Origin: Jackrogersella multiformis
Lineage: Eukaryota; Ascomycota; Sordariomycetes; Xylariales; Hypoxylaceae
DNA length: 64,000 bases
NCBI GenBank assembly: GCA_902806575.1
Contig: CADCXD010000002.1
Coordinates: 310,001-374,000, forward strand
Direction: 5' to 3'
Shown here: piece after piece, positions 47,996-59,250 of the stretch
How the letters are laid out: each line of letters opens with the position of its first letter
Numbering within the stretch: the first letter of the stretch is position 1
Position numbers and translations under genes: made by a program
Notes under the pieces: model-generated
Told to the model about the DNA's origin: nothing
Database searches by the model: none
What the model saw: the letters and a program-made list of their open reading frames with translations, nothing else

Positions 47996-50268
47996 ATGTC
48001 ATCAAGTATTATCTCAGAGGCGACCAATAAGGTGAAAACCATGGTTACAGGAGAGAAATGTCGTAAGACCGCCGACCTTGACACAGTCACCCAGACGGTA
48101 TCACCAGAAGACAGGATCACTTCGGACTTTGGTGTGAAGATGGGTAACGTTGACGAATGGCTACGAGTAGTTGATGAAGATAAGACAGGTCCATCGTTAC
48201 TAGAGGATTCATTTTCTAGAGAGAGGGTTTGTCTTCCCAAGCTTCATGACTTAACTTTTATTAAACAAGGCAGATCCATCGATTTGATCACGAGCGCATT
48301 CCAGAACGAGTGGTTCATGCGCGAGGAGCCGGCGCGTTTGGTAACTTCCGGCTATTCGAAAGCGCCGAAGACCTTACAACTGCAGGAGTTCTTACAGATA
48401 CCTCTCGACAGACACCCGTTTTCGTCCGATTCTCTACCGTGCAGGGTTCGCGTGGTAGCGCGGATACTGTACGTGACGTGCGTGGTTTCGCCATCAAGTT
48501 CTACACGCAGGAGGGCAATTGGGATATCGTCGGGAACAATATCCCAGTCTTCTTTATCCAGGACGCCATCAAGTTCCCCGATGTCATCCACGCCGTGAAA
48601 CCTGAGCCTCATAATGAGGTTCCGCAAGCTCAATCAGCCCATAACAACTTCTGGGATTTCGTATTCATGCACACAGAGGCTACTCACATGTACATGTGGA
48701 CTATGTCCGACCGAGCAATCCCTCGATCCTATCGTATGATGCAGGGGTTCGGCGTCAACACCTTCGTCTTACTCAATAAGGACGGGGAGCGTCATTTCGT
48801 CAAATTTCATTTCACACCTGAGCTAGGCGTTCACTCGCTAGTTTGGGACGAGGCGTTGAAGTTGGCAGGTCAGGATCCCGACTTTCACCGTAAGGACTTG
48901 TATGAAGCGATAGAAAATGGGGCCTATCCAAAATGGAGGTTTGGCATACAAGTGATCCCAGAATCAAAAGAGCATGATTACGAATTTGACATTCTCGACG
49001 CGACGAAGGTTTGGCCCGAGGATCTCGTGCCGGTCCGGTATATTGGCGAACTCGAGCTAAACAGAAATGTCGACGAGTACTTCCCCCAGACTGAGCAGGT
49101 CGCATTCTGCACATCACATATGGTTCCAGGAATTGCTCATTCAGATGACCCTCTTCTACAAGGGCGTAGCTTTAGCTACTTCGACACACAATTATCACGT
49201 CTTGGGACCAACTGGCAAGAACTCCCAATCAACAAACCAGTCTGCCCCGTCATGAACTTCAACCGAGACGGGCAAGGCCGCCACACGATTACCAGAGGCC
49301 AAGTGAACTATTGGCCCAACAGATTCGAGTCACGGCCACCCGCGACTTTGCAAGAAGGGGCTTATCCGGAGCCGCCCTTCAATGTCCAAGGTATCAAGGC
49401 AAGGACCAAGAGTGCCAAGTTCAGAGAGCATTATAACCAAGCCCAACTTTTCTACAACAGCTTGTCGGAGCCAGAAAAGAATCACCTTGCTGCTGCTTTC
49501 TCGTTTGAGTTAGATCACTGTGATGATCCAATTGTGTACGAGCGCATGTCTCAACGACTAGCGGAGATTGATCTAGGACTCGCCCAGACTGTTGCTGAGT
49601 TAGTTGGAGGAACTGTGCCTCAGAAGCAGGCGAGGACAAATCACGGCAAGAAGGCTAGCAAGCTTAGCCAGCTTGAGTTCCCGCCCACCAAACCGACCAT
49701 TGCTAGCCGAAGAATCGCCATCATCATAGCAGACGGCTTCGACAACACCGCATACAGCGCTGTTCAGGCCGCGGTTAAGGCTTCTAGCGCAATCCCTTTC
49801 ACCATTGGTCCGCGCCGCTCTGAGGTCTTCCCAGCTGGCGCATCGAAGAAACCTGGCAGTGGAGTCCAACCCGATCACCACCTCGAGGGCATGCGATCTA
49901 CCATGTTCGATGCGATATTCGTTCCGGGTGGCATGGAATCGATCAAGACCCTCTCTAAAAGCGGACGTGCACTACACTGGATTCGCGAAGCATTCGGGCA
50001 TCTGAAAGTAATCGGCGGTACGGGCGAATCTGCCCAGCTATTCAAGCTAGCTTTCGCACTGCCAGAGATACAAGTCTCGACGACTGATCAAGTGATTGAG
50101 TCGTATGGTGTCGTAACTATGGGCAAAGTATCTGCTGGCAGCTTAAAGGAGAGCGTTACTATCGCCAAGGATGGAGCAGGATTCTTGGAGAAGTTCTGGT
50201 ACCAAATCTCACTGCACAGGAATTTCGATAGGGAACTGGCCGGGCTTAACACGCAAGTTGCGTATTAG
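47996..50268 (+). CDS. Large-subunit catalase with C-terminal flavodoxin-like domain
   Basis: Decomposes hydrogen peroxide. Exons 47996..48226 and 48274..50268 (intron 47 bp) give 741 residues. The single intron sits between DSFSRER and IHRFDHERIPERVVHARG, and splicing restores the conserved N-terminal arm. The catalytic His is residue 92 (VVHARGAGAFG), the Asn pair is 165-166 (GNNIPVFFIQD) and the haem-ligand Tyr segment is RSFSYFDTQLSRLG. The C-terminal domain (about 600-741) has RRIAIIIADGFDN and FDAIFVPGGMESI, the DJ-1/PfpI-like fold carried by HPII-type large catalases. There is no signal peptide. The N-terminus (KCRKTADLDTVTQTV, DEWLRVVDEDKTGPSLLED) resembles spore-type intracellular catalases rather than the secreted mycelial type. 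That subtype call is inference. Confidence 0.94.
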
Positions 50269-51022
50269 TTATGGGATCCATACTATGGATGATTGTGCAT
50301 ACATACACCTATAGGTATTTATTAGGAACGATTCACGGAATATATTATGATAAGTAAATGTTAATAATGATTTTGACATTGATACCTTTTCGAATGTGTA
50401 TTAAATCACTAAGAGAGATCTAAAAGAGTACAGCAGTGTTAGTACAAGTGCAGATTAAATGACTGGCGGTATCTGACCAATAGAACCACCCATTTTTAGT
50501 CAAGTCGCTAAAAATGGTAACTGAAGTTTACCTAGGTACATATAGATAATAATCCACTGTACTGTTATTAGTGCTATGGATTCCACAACGTTCGAATTGG
50601 ATTATTAGTATTAGCTATATATAAAGTTTGCCTTATACCTTAGCGGGCATTACGCTTTAATTAATATATATTTTTAGCGTTATATTATATATATAAATGT
50701 ATATATATACGTATATAAAATCTTTAAGAGATTATATATTAATATTTGATTAATTATTGCTCGTTTTATTAATTAAAGCGTAGTGCTTGTTAGGGCATAA
50801 GGCAAACTTTATGTGTAGCCAGTGCTAGTACCCGTTAGGTAAGTTGTTAATGAATTTATTCTAGTATCGCCCACCTAATACCTACCTAGGTACTAGAGAT
50901 TGACATGGTATCTCACTAGGTAAATGTGAACTGACTTATATAAATGGTACCTAAATATTAATGTTACAACAATAGCGTCGCCGCCATCTATAATATACAA
51001 CAGAGTCCCCAGTTCTAACGTA
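50269..51022. other. Intergenic region containing a MITE
   Basis: A+T-rich sequence downstream of the catalase, holding the palindromic element at 50624-50809 and CCTAGG palindromes at about 50530 and 50883. No gene. Confidence 0.55.
50624..50809. mobile_element. Palindromic MITE with about 44-bp terminal inverted repeats
   Basis: The left end AAGTTTGCCTTATACC continues GCGGGCATTACGCTTTAATTAA, and the right end reads as its reverse complement with a few C/T or G/A differences (AAGTTTGCCTTATGCC, then ACAAGCACTACGCTTTAATT). The 186-bp element is flanked by TA on both sides (50622-50623, 50810-50811), as for Tc1/mariner-type insertion, though TA could also be palindrome extension. The centre is almost pure A+T. 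There is no coding capacity. Confidence 0.8.
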
Positions 51023-51263
51023 TTAACAATCATCCATAGCCCTGAACACCAGCCCGTTTCGCATCTCATCTATTACCTGAAAATAGAATGTACGTGTCAA
51101 TCGCAGTTCAGCGTGGTCGGTTGACGTGGATTTTCCCGTATTGATCCTCGGAGAGTGTTGAGCCAGCCATAACCAAAAAACTGTACAAGTTAATGAAATG
51201 GCCAATAGTCGAAATAGGGTAAAAGGAGTCGAGTTCAGTAGAACAATGAGAAACAATAATTAC

Positions 51264-52098
51264 TCACCCATGTCGTCCGTCATGCTCCCGGTCAAAGCCG
51301 CCTTCCCCGGCCCAAATATCCTCCATGGCAAGCCGATGTTGGCTTTTCGGCTTGTTTTCAGCGATCCGCTTCTTCTCAAAATAGACGTAGGCGGCGTAAA
51401 AGACCTGACTGGTTTCCTGCATTTGGGCCCTTCTTGCCACGGAAGTCAGCGAGCTGCTTCGACTGAAAACACTTGCCCTTAGGCTGCTTGAGCTGCGCGT
51501 GAATATCGCGGCAGAATTGTGCGGCGGTCAAGCCCGGCGTTTTGAGATGCGCATTGATCTTCTTGCGAACCTCATCGCATGTGTCGTAGACCGGGACTGA
51601 GTCCGTCTCTTCGCCGTGCAGGTGAATATTGCTGATGTCTGTTTCAGGAACAAGCGGCGCTGTCGCCTTGCTGGCAGAATTAGACCCCGACCCTACACTA
51701 GAAGCAGATGCGGCAGCGGCAGCAGCTTCGGTCTTCTGTCGCTTTTTCACGTCAGGCATCTTGAGACCGGCGAGTTCTCGTTGCTTGAACCAACCCCAAG
51801 CATTGTCATATACGAAACTGCAATATCCATCCATGGACCCGCGCTTGGATAAGAATGTATTGACGCTATTGGGATTGCTGCCGATAGCCTTGCAGAATTC
51901 GCTTTTCTTCATGATGCCATTGTCTAGAAGCTTATTGATCTTGCCTCGTACTTGGTTGCAAGTCATGTCGACGGGAAGGCCATCGGTTTCGATATCGAGA
52001 TTTTGCTTGTAAGCGGCAATGTCGTCGTCCAGCGACGTCTCTGACTTGCGCTTCTTGCTACTGGCAGCTTTCGAAGTTGTCTTGGCAGCCCCAGACAT
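51264..52098 (-). pseudogene. Frameshifted gene for a nuclear-type protein with two related DUF7726-like domains
   Basis: The open frame 52098..51376 encodes 240 residues: a Lys-rich N-terminus (SSKKRKSETS), a first domain (about 40-105, TCNQVRGKINKLLDN...FCKAIGSN) and a second one (about 165-225, TCDEVRKKINAHLKTPG...QFCRDIHAQ). The second runs into LADFRGKKGPNAGN and then frame-slips to junk (QSGLLRRLRLF, stop). One base over, the expected continuation TSQVFYAAYVYFEKKRIAE, QHRLAMEDIWAGEGGFDREH runs to a stop at 51264-51266. So two bases are lost (or one gained) near 51389-51394. The rest of both halves is undamaged, which points to a recent mutation or a sequencing error. A further exon near 51023-51080 (VIDEMRNGLVFRAMDDC) is possible but cannot be joined in frame. 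Function is unknown. Confidence 0.7.
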
Positions 52099-52818
52099 GG
52101 GAGGCAGACCAACAGTCTTCAGATACTCTGAGAAACTGGGCGTTTGATTCCCTCGGTTACTAGCATCTTGAAGAGCTGGCCGCGCCGCCGCCTATGGTCT
52201 AGTCAATACATATGTCGGCTAGTTTCTTGGATACTAAGTTCATTTTACCGAGTTAGATTTTTTAGGCGGCATTTTTAGTAATGAGTGAGCTATATTATAC
52301 CTAGGTGCACAAAGTATTTCTATAGAAGGGAATAGGTGAGTTTATAATATAAAGATGAAATGCTTTGAAAGTAAAAAGACGCGTTTTTGAAAACACGACT
52401 GCTCCTAGCGCTTATAGCCCCTGTACTTAAACATAAATATGGAGCGCGGTGGTTCGTGCTGGACTGGACCGAGCTTTAGCGCTAGTAGTGGACCCGCGTA
52501 CAGTGGACAGTGGACTATGGAATTTAGTGCTCTCGAACAGTACTAGAACCTCCAGGGCTAGGCTTAATTTCCCATCCGCTCGGTACCTATCTGAACTTCA
52601 ACACTTCAATAGTCATATAACATTCATCACTCATCACTCCCAAGTCTTGAATAGGATTAAACTTTGTAGAATCACCAGAATTCTATATTAGCAAAATATT
52701 GCTACTTGCTACAAGGTATAAGAAATATGAACCTAGATAATCTGTCTCGACCCGTCGAGTTCCAACGCCTCATAACTTTCGTCCCATATCTAGTTCATCG
52801 TTTCTGCTCCTAGATTAC
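52099..52818. other. Intergenic region, nothing supported
   Basis: 720 bp between two minus-strand genes. It should hold the promoter of the frameshifted gene and the 3' end of the Egh16-like gene. One CCTAGG unit is near 52300. Confidence 0.5.
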
Positions 52819-53778
52819 TTATCTAAGGCGGCGGCGGTTCTGCTCAGCCTGACGCTTCATCTTCATGCGATAGTTTAGAGCCCGCTTCCGAGCAGCAGGG
52901 GACTGAGTGAAAGCCGCCGAGCCGCCGAACGGGCCTGCGAGTGCTTGGTTTCGAACTCTCACGACGCAAACATTATCGGCGCCGCCGACAGAAGCATCGC
53001 ACGTCATACCGGCGGGCATCTGCACGGTCAACGGGAAGTCGGTATTGGTGGCTAGAGATAAGCCTCCGAATCCCGCGCCGGGCACATCTTGGGTGACATC
53101 AGCAGTCTTGAACGCGGCGTCCGATGTGCCGCCAGAGGTTCCGTCGACAGCAGCCTCCATCGGACCGGCACCGTCTTGGTTGATTTGTCGGAACGTCATC
53201 GTGATGGATCCGTCATCTGCGCAAGTCGGCAATCCCGATGTAGCACCTTGGCCGGCGGTCGAGGCGACCGAGGTTTCTTGAGCTGTCTCGCTCTTTGTAC
53301 CTCCTCCCTTTTTACCACCAGTAAGGCCCGAGAGTAAGTCTCCGAGCCCGCGGATGAATGAGTTACTTCGCTTGCCTGCATTGGCCGGGATCTGATCTTC
53401 CACGCCAACAGAATCAGAGGACCCGTTGTTGGTTGGGGCAGCTTGGCCGCCCATGAAGTTCTGGATCATGACAGCGGCCTCCACGGGGCCATTGCCCTGA
53501 GTTCGGCCAAGAGGAGAAGCTTTGCCGCTGCTGATCTCGCGGTCTCTGATGATAGACGTGTCTGCCTGCGAGCCGCACGAGTTGCTACTACAGTCTCGTG
53601 GCGTCCCATCAGCAACTGAAGGTTCTAGTCAGCAGCTGGTTCTCGAGCATCATAACTTGTTTTACTTACTACTAAGTCCCGGCATAACGACCCCATTAGC
53701 CCCCTTGACAGATGTCACGACACCATGACCAGAAACAACAGCGAGAAGGCCGGAGGTAGCAATAAGTGAGTAGCGCAT
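52819..53778 (-). CDS. Secreted Egh16/GAS-like protein (Egh16-like virulence-associated family)
   Basis: Minus-strand exons 53778..53670 and 53615..52819 (intron 54 bp) encode 301 residues. The signal peptide MRYSLIATSGLLAVVSG would leave His as first mature residue (HGVVTSVKGANGVVMPGLS). Family segments follow: ADGTPRDCSSNSCGSQADTS, a Gly/Ser-rich disordered insert (about 95-150), CADDGSITMTFRQINQDGAG, DVPGAGFGGLS, FPLTVQMPAGMTCDASVGG and VCVVRVRNQALAGPFGGSAAF. The tail is unusually basic (RKRALNYRMKMKRQAEQNRRRLR read as two runs). Relatives such as Blumeria Egh16H and Magnaporthe GAS1/GAS2 are expressed in infection structures, but the family also occurs in saprotrophs and insect pathogens. 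The biochemical role is unproven. Confidence 0.9.
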
Positions 53779-55464
53779 CCTGACGGGTTATAGTTTATTG
53801 ATTAAAGAATAACAATAATATTTCAGAAATGTGCCACCCGGGCTATCTTCAGAGAAAAATACAATATGAAGAGACTGAGTTAACTATAGAATGAAGGCTG
53901 TGGCTTGGTACCGACGAGTGAAGGTATGCCGACCTGCAAAAGTTCCTATCGAGTCTTATATACACCATCTTAACTGAAGCAAACCTAATCGGCCACAGCC
54001 AGACCGGGTGTGTCTCTTGAATTCACATATTTTGGTTATCCTGCCAATTCCAACCCAATTACCTCTAATCTGACTTATGTGTAGTATCGTCCGATGTTTT
54101 CGAAACGATGGGCAAAACACAATGTAGTTATTGCGCAGCCAATCGCATCTAAGTATTCGAGTTTCTCCATGTTTCGGGCCATTAAACACGATTAACTCAC
54201 TGTCTTCAAGGTGGGATTTCCTACTTAAAAAGACATAGCCACAAGTTTGAAGCTGTTGTGTTTTAAAGTATATGGTGCCTAACACATTTAGTAATTCCTG
54301 GGAGAATGCGAGATAATTCGAAATATCGTCTAAGTTCATAATGATCTACCCGATAATCCGATGATGCTGTATATGAATTACTTCAGCCCCTAAACCTACC
54401 TACGCCAACTACCTACTCAAACACGAACAACTTTATTTAGCCTGTCATCGCAATCACATATTAAAGACACAGGACAAGTATTCTCAGTTACTAGTATCGT
54501 TACTAAACTACTACCAATATTTACCATATTCTTCTATCATAAGTGCCCGTCTTAGCCTTTACCTGCTGGCCGCCAAGACCTCACTCCGGCCCTTACGTTG
54601 AGACATAGCGGCAGGGGTTCAAACATCCCCTGAGAAAATCCCTTTTTAGGAGACTGAAACCAAGCTGATTGGCCAATCGGTGAGCTTTTGATATACCTTG
54701 TCGAGGCCTCCTTTTAGACCTTGTTTCCGAATAAGTTATGCGAATACTAGCAAAGCTGCGAGCAACCCTATCAAAAGTGCACTTTAACTTATGCATAACG
54801 CGATGCGCGGCTGGTGATGCGGTGGGCGCAAATCTGGAGATCTACCGAAGAGGAGATCTCTGCGAACTCGGAAGATCATTCCCGGGTCTTGGGTCCTTCA
54901 CTGATAGGTATTTATGAGATACTTACTAGAACACTCGGTACGTACTCGGTGTTGTCTCGGCACCTTCATGGATAGCATCCGCACCAAGCGGTCGGATAAG
55001 TAAATGAACATCTTGAAATGTACGAACCTGGTATAGCTCACTGCAAAGTAACATGTCAGGCAGAAGCAGTCGCAATAGATACCGGATCTAGAAGGTTCCC
55101 AGGTTTTCTCCGACTGGCTACCCTTGGATCTATAGCCTCGGGATCTAGGTATCACGGCAACACATAGGAACAAGGGGTCAGCCCACCAGATCCGACATTA
55201 TGAAGAATTGAAACCATTACATCACTCTTCGTTTGGCTTAGACAATGAAACATCACAGAATGGAGATCGATCAAGCTTAGAATAGCCCTAGCTGTCTACG
55301 GATGCGTGCCCAGAGCGTACTAAAGGTGTAGCCTAACACCCACTTAGGGGTACCAAATCTCACTACCTACAAATAACCCTCGTATACATAAATATGGAAA
55401 AGCATCTATGAAAAGACTACACCGGCCAAATTATCCAGCACACCAACAGACCCATCGCGGCCTA
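53779..55464. other. Intergenic region, nothing supported
   Basis: 1.7 kb upstream of the Egh16-like gene. No frame has family features. The 127-codon minus frame at 53956-54339 lies in the presumed promoter and is not supported. Confidence 0.5.
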
Positions 55465-56115
55465 CTACGCGTATTCCCCATCTCCCTCCACTGGTGGATC
55501 TTGTCCTTCATGTTGAGCTCGCCTAAGTCTTTGAGTCATGGCTGCTAGTTGGCGAGCCCATTCATCACGCTCTGTTCCTGGTGGAGGAGCAGAGTCAAGG
55601 GCAGCATCAACTTGGGGACCAAATGGTGACGGCCCTCCTCTGCCTCCGCCAGCAAGCCCTCCTCTTCCTCTAGTCGAGTTTCCTGGTCCACCCAAATTAC
55701 GGGCTGCTGCTCTTCTCTGTTCCGCTAGCCGTCTCTCTTGTCTCATTTCCTCTAACCTGTCTCGTTCCAATTGTTTATCTTCGTCCCACATCCTCCTAAA
55801 GAGCTCATGGTATTGGACTAGGGTGCTCAGCTCATCGCGCAAGCGTACAAGTTGGGCCAGAACAAAGAGCCCCAGGCAGATGAACACCAGTGTAGAGGAC
55901 CACCAGAAGAGCTGTTTGGTGTTGTTTTTGATATCGTCGAGCTATACGCAAACCTTATTAGAATATTTTCGTACCGACACGAATGCGAGAGCATTCTGAC
56001 TCACCGAGTTCTGGAGATGAATTGCAAAGCCCACAGCGCCGTGTAGTGTGGTTGTGAATTGGTCGACCATCGACCTCTCAGCGCGTGAGAGGTCACGTCC
56101 AGGGTAGGCGTTCAT
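55465..56115 (-). CDS. Small single-pass membrane protein with coiled-coil tail
   Basis: Minus-strand exons 56115..56005 and 55941..55465 (intron 63 bp) give 195 residues. An amphipathic N-terminus (MNAYPGRDLSRAERSMVDQF, then HLQNSLDDIKNNTKQ) precedes one membrane helix (about 48-70, WWSSTLVFICLGLFVLAQLV). A charged coiled coil follows (about 72-115, ELFRRMWDEDKQLERDRLEE), then a Gly/Pro-rich tail. No signal peptide and no enzyme motif. The family was not recognised. The join at NS-LDDIK is inferred from frame and splice signals. Confidence 0.68.
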
Positions 56116-57244
56116 TATTACCTCACAAGACCCGAGTCCTATCTTGTCTCCAATGGGCAGTGGTGAATAGAAAAGTTCGGATCCAGATTATCCCATGCCA
56201 ATCATACGATATCCATAAATCTTATTTGTTGGTCGGTCTGATGAACATGTAAGTAATTGTTCTCTTTGACGCTCTGGTGCTAACCGGTTGGAATGTCGTT
56301 GGAACAAAGGCGGCGGTTCACCGCGCCCTAATAGAGGTTTGTAATAGTGAAACCAGGGTCCGTTTTCAGAAAGATCAAAAGGCTTGAACTAGATAGGGGA
56401 CATTGGCCTCCAAGTTGGAGCCTAGGAAATAAGATTTCCGTCTAATATTATATCAGTTTTTTATATTCAAAGAGCATTAATTTTCAATCACATACAACAT
56501 TATCAGACCCATCATTAGAGTAACTGAGAAGATAGAATTTAACACCAATTCATTCATCTCCCAATAGATGCGAAATACGTTACCAGTGCTAATAGGAGAA
56601 GTTATGGTACTATATGGCAAGGGCTCAAGTTCAAATTTGGATTATCAGACTTATGCCCCTATTTACAAATGGTTCCACCAAGGGGGACACCACCTCGTAA
56701 CCAAATATTATTATGGCGTGCCCTATTCAATGCCAAAATCTCAAAATACTTAAGTACACTCTCAATACAATGGGGCGAGGTTACCTAAGGGTTGTTGAAT
56801 GTCAGATATCAGTCTCGACATAACCGCTCTCCTATTTATACACAATAGAAGACTGATTCTATGTCGAAGCTTCCTTTGCACATTAGTCGAAGTGATTATA
56901 GCACGTGTAGAGTGTGCTAAACGCATATACTGCTCCAGCTACTAGATGCAACCCGTATTGCATCTTTTGGGCCCCGCTCCGGTTTATCTCAAGACATGAC
57001 GATTGAAGTTTTTTGACACTCCGGGATTTGGGGTTGAGTTCCTGAGTCGAATTTGTTCTAGGAACTTCGGAGGTGAAGCTTCAGCAACAAGAAACCTTGG
57101 TCACGAAGTACCGCAGAACTGCTTTCGTCTTCGATGTCGAGGTTGGCGCACATTAACCACAAGGGGCCTAGTTGCTGGACATTGTCCACGAAACAGATAA
57201 GTCCGAACTTTACCATCGTCATACCACCGTGGCAAACACAAGGT
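56116..57244. other. Intergenic region, nothing supported
   Basis: 1.1 kb between two minus-strand genes. Short frames (56568-56753, 57003-57200) lack features; the second one starts the antisense shadow of the next gene. Confidence 0.5.
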
Positions 57245-59250
57245 CTAATTCGTAAAACTCGCGGAGTCGTCCCATTTGTGGATCAGGGCCGTAAACTTGG
57301 GACATTGCTCTTGGTCGTTAGGGCGAAACCAGTCCTCGCCATCCTTAATGGAAAGGCGCCTAGCCCCCCTTTTGTAAGCAAGCGTGACAAATTCGGGTGC
57401 CGAAGATGGCACCCCAGTTCCTTCTCGAAGCTTTCTGAAGACCGTTTGAATTTCTTCTGTCTGGGACTTCATCGTGGAAACCGAGTCCTCAACTTGCTGG
57501 TCATCATAGATATGGCCGCCTGCTTGGCCACCCACAGCGCTGTCAGCTATGACGGAGTCCAGAAGAAGTTGAATTCCGAATTCAGCATCCGTAAGTTGGG
57601 CCTTCGTAGCCTTCTCAAAATATTCATGCACGTTTCTCGCAAGATCATCGCCTTTCTTCTGCCGCGAGGAAACGTAGCGATCAAGTTTATGCACCTGCTC
57701 GCGATGTGTGAATGTATGTTCTTTTTGGGATTGTTTCTCAACGTCAATCGGAATAGCACCGTAAAGCTCCATCTGGCGTCGAATGGTCTCAAGCAGCGTC
57801 CGGTCTTTCGAGTTCCCAGTTTCCTTGTTTTGAGGCAGGGGAGCATTCGCAGTCCCAAGTCTCTTGGTCGGCTTAGACTCTGAGTTAGTGTTCACATATG
57901 CGAAAGCATTGAACAAGCTCTGGTGATGGTAAACCAGCATCTGAACACGGATTACTAAGAGACGAAGGCGCTCGTTCATAAAACGAAGCATGGAAGATGT
58001 CTAAATTAGGTAAGTTAATAGGATCATATGGTCATGGATGAAGTCTTACATAGGCAGAAATAATCTCGTCTCGAGTACTCTGTCTCTCGGAACGTGTCTC
58101 GATTTTTTTCGTGATAGGATTGAGAAATTCTTTCTCCGCTACCATATGCGCGAGTGGTACCATCTCATCCCATAGGGACTGTATCTCGGCATATACAGCG
58201 TCACGCTCATCATTAATAGCTCGCGCGTAATTGGACATACCTGGTGCACGTTTGTTGTAGGTGAGAGAGGCCTCCAAGAAAGCCGTGTCCAACGACGCGC
58301 GACACTTAGTGGCTAGTGACAACACAATCCTAATTATTGGTTAGTAAAATTACAGAACTAGATAGGGATTGGATTTAATTAACTGGCTAGCATGACGTGT
58401 GGCTGTGGAGAGGATTGTATTGTCTTCAATGGCGTCGTAGTCCAATTCACTATGCAGAGCGTTCAATTTCTTGAGAATATGGTCATATGATGAGAGTGAT
58501 GTTTCGAAAACTTCTGTTAGAACAACGGACTTGGGGTTCTTGATGTGTAAACTTTCGTCTACTACGTTGGGCTTCATTCGACTGATGTCCTCAAGTGGGT
58601 CAATATGACTACCGAATTTATCTCCTAGCACACGGATCTTCCTATTTGTTAATACTATAGTTACTTGAGACTTTAGAAAGTTAAACATGCCTCTTTTTTG
58701 AGCGAATCTCTCCTGGAAGATAGACTCGCAATCTTTTGTTGAACCACAGAGACTCCACCGTCTATCTCTGGAGAGGGCTGCATACTAGCGATACTGCGAC
58801 GAACATAATCTCTATACTTCACCAGAAGCTTCTCAAGGACATTGTTATACTGAAGTATATCGTTAATGGCGGTCTTCATAAGGCTCTGATCGGTAGTCTT
58901 CTGGCCAAGTATGGGCTCGATCTGAGAGATCATGCTAACTTGCCCACGAGTTTGTGTTGATTGATGGTCACGGCTATTCGAATCCAATGCCGTCAGGCTA
59001 TTATACACGTAAGCAATAATTATCTCAAAAGGAGGTTACTGACACACTATTTCAACTCATCCTCGGATAGTATGCCTAGAGCGCCAGTTGATTCCGTTAT
59101 TGTCACTAAGCGAGTCCACTCCGAGGTTAATTCATCGCAGATAAAGGATTTGAGTATGTTCTTTTGGCCTTCGCTTGTGGCATTGATAGCTCCACAAACT
59201 TGGTTGAAGAGACGCATCTCAGTCTCTGAAAAGGATCGTTGGCTAGTCAT
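57245..59250 (-). CDS. Helical protein of unknown family, 595 residues
   Basis: Minus-strand exons 59250..59048, 58997..58687, 58621..58384, 58329..58050 and 58000..57245 keep one frame. The product starts MTSQRSFSETEMRLFNQVCG and is almost wholly alpha-helical in character: heptad-like stretches near residues 100-160 (NDILQYNNVLEKLLVKYRDY), 200-245 (EVFETSLSSYDHILKKLNAL), 250-340 (DERDAVYAEIQSLWDEMVPL) and 430-500 (DDLARNVHEYFEKATKAQLT). There is no signal peptide, membrane helix or enzyme motif. It ends KFTALIHKWDDSASFTN. The intron 58622-58686 has an unusual donor (GTTTAA) and its acceptor is the least certain join; an acceptor 33 bases upstream would also keep frame but would make a 32-bp intron. 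A structural or scaffold role is plausible but unproven. Confidence 0.7.

Noticed and set aside
57134..57883. Long plus-strand frame opposite the 595-residue protein
   Set aside because: It is the antisense shadow of exon 5, whose minus frame continues over four spliced exons.
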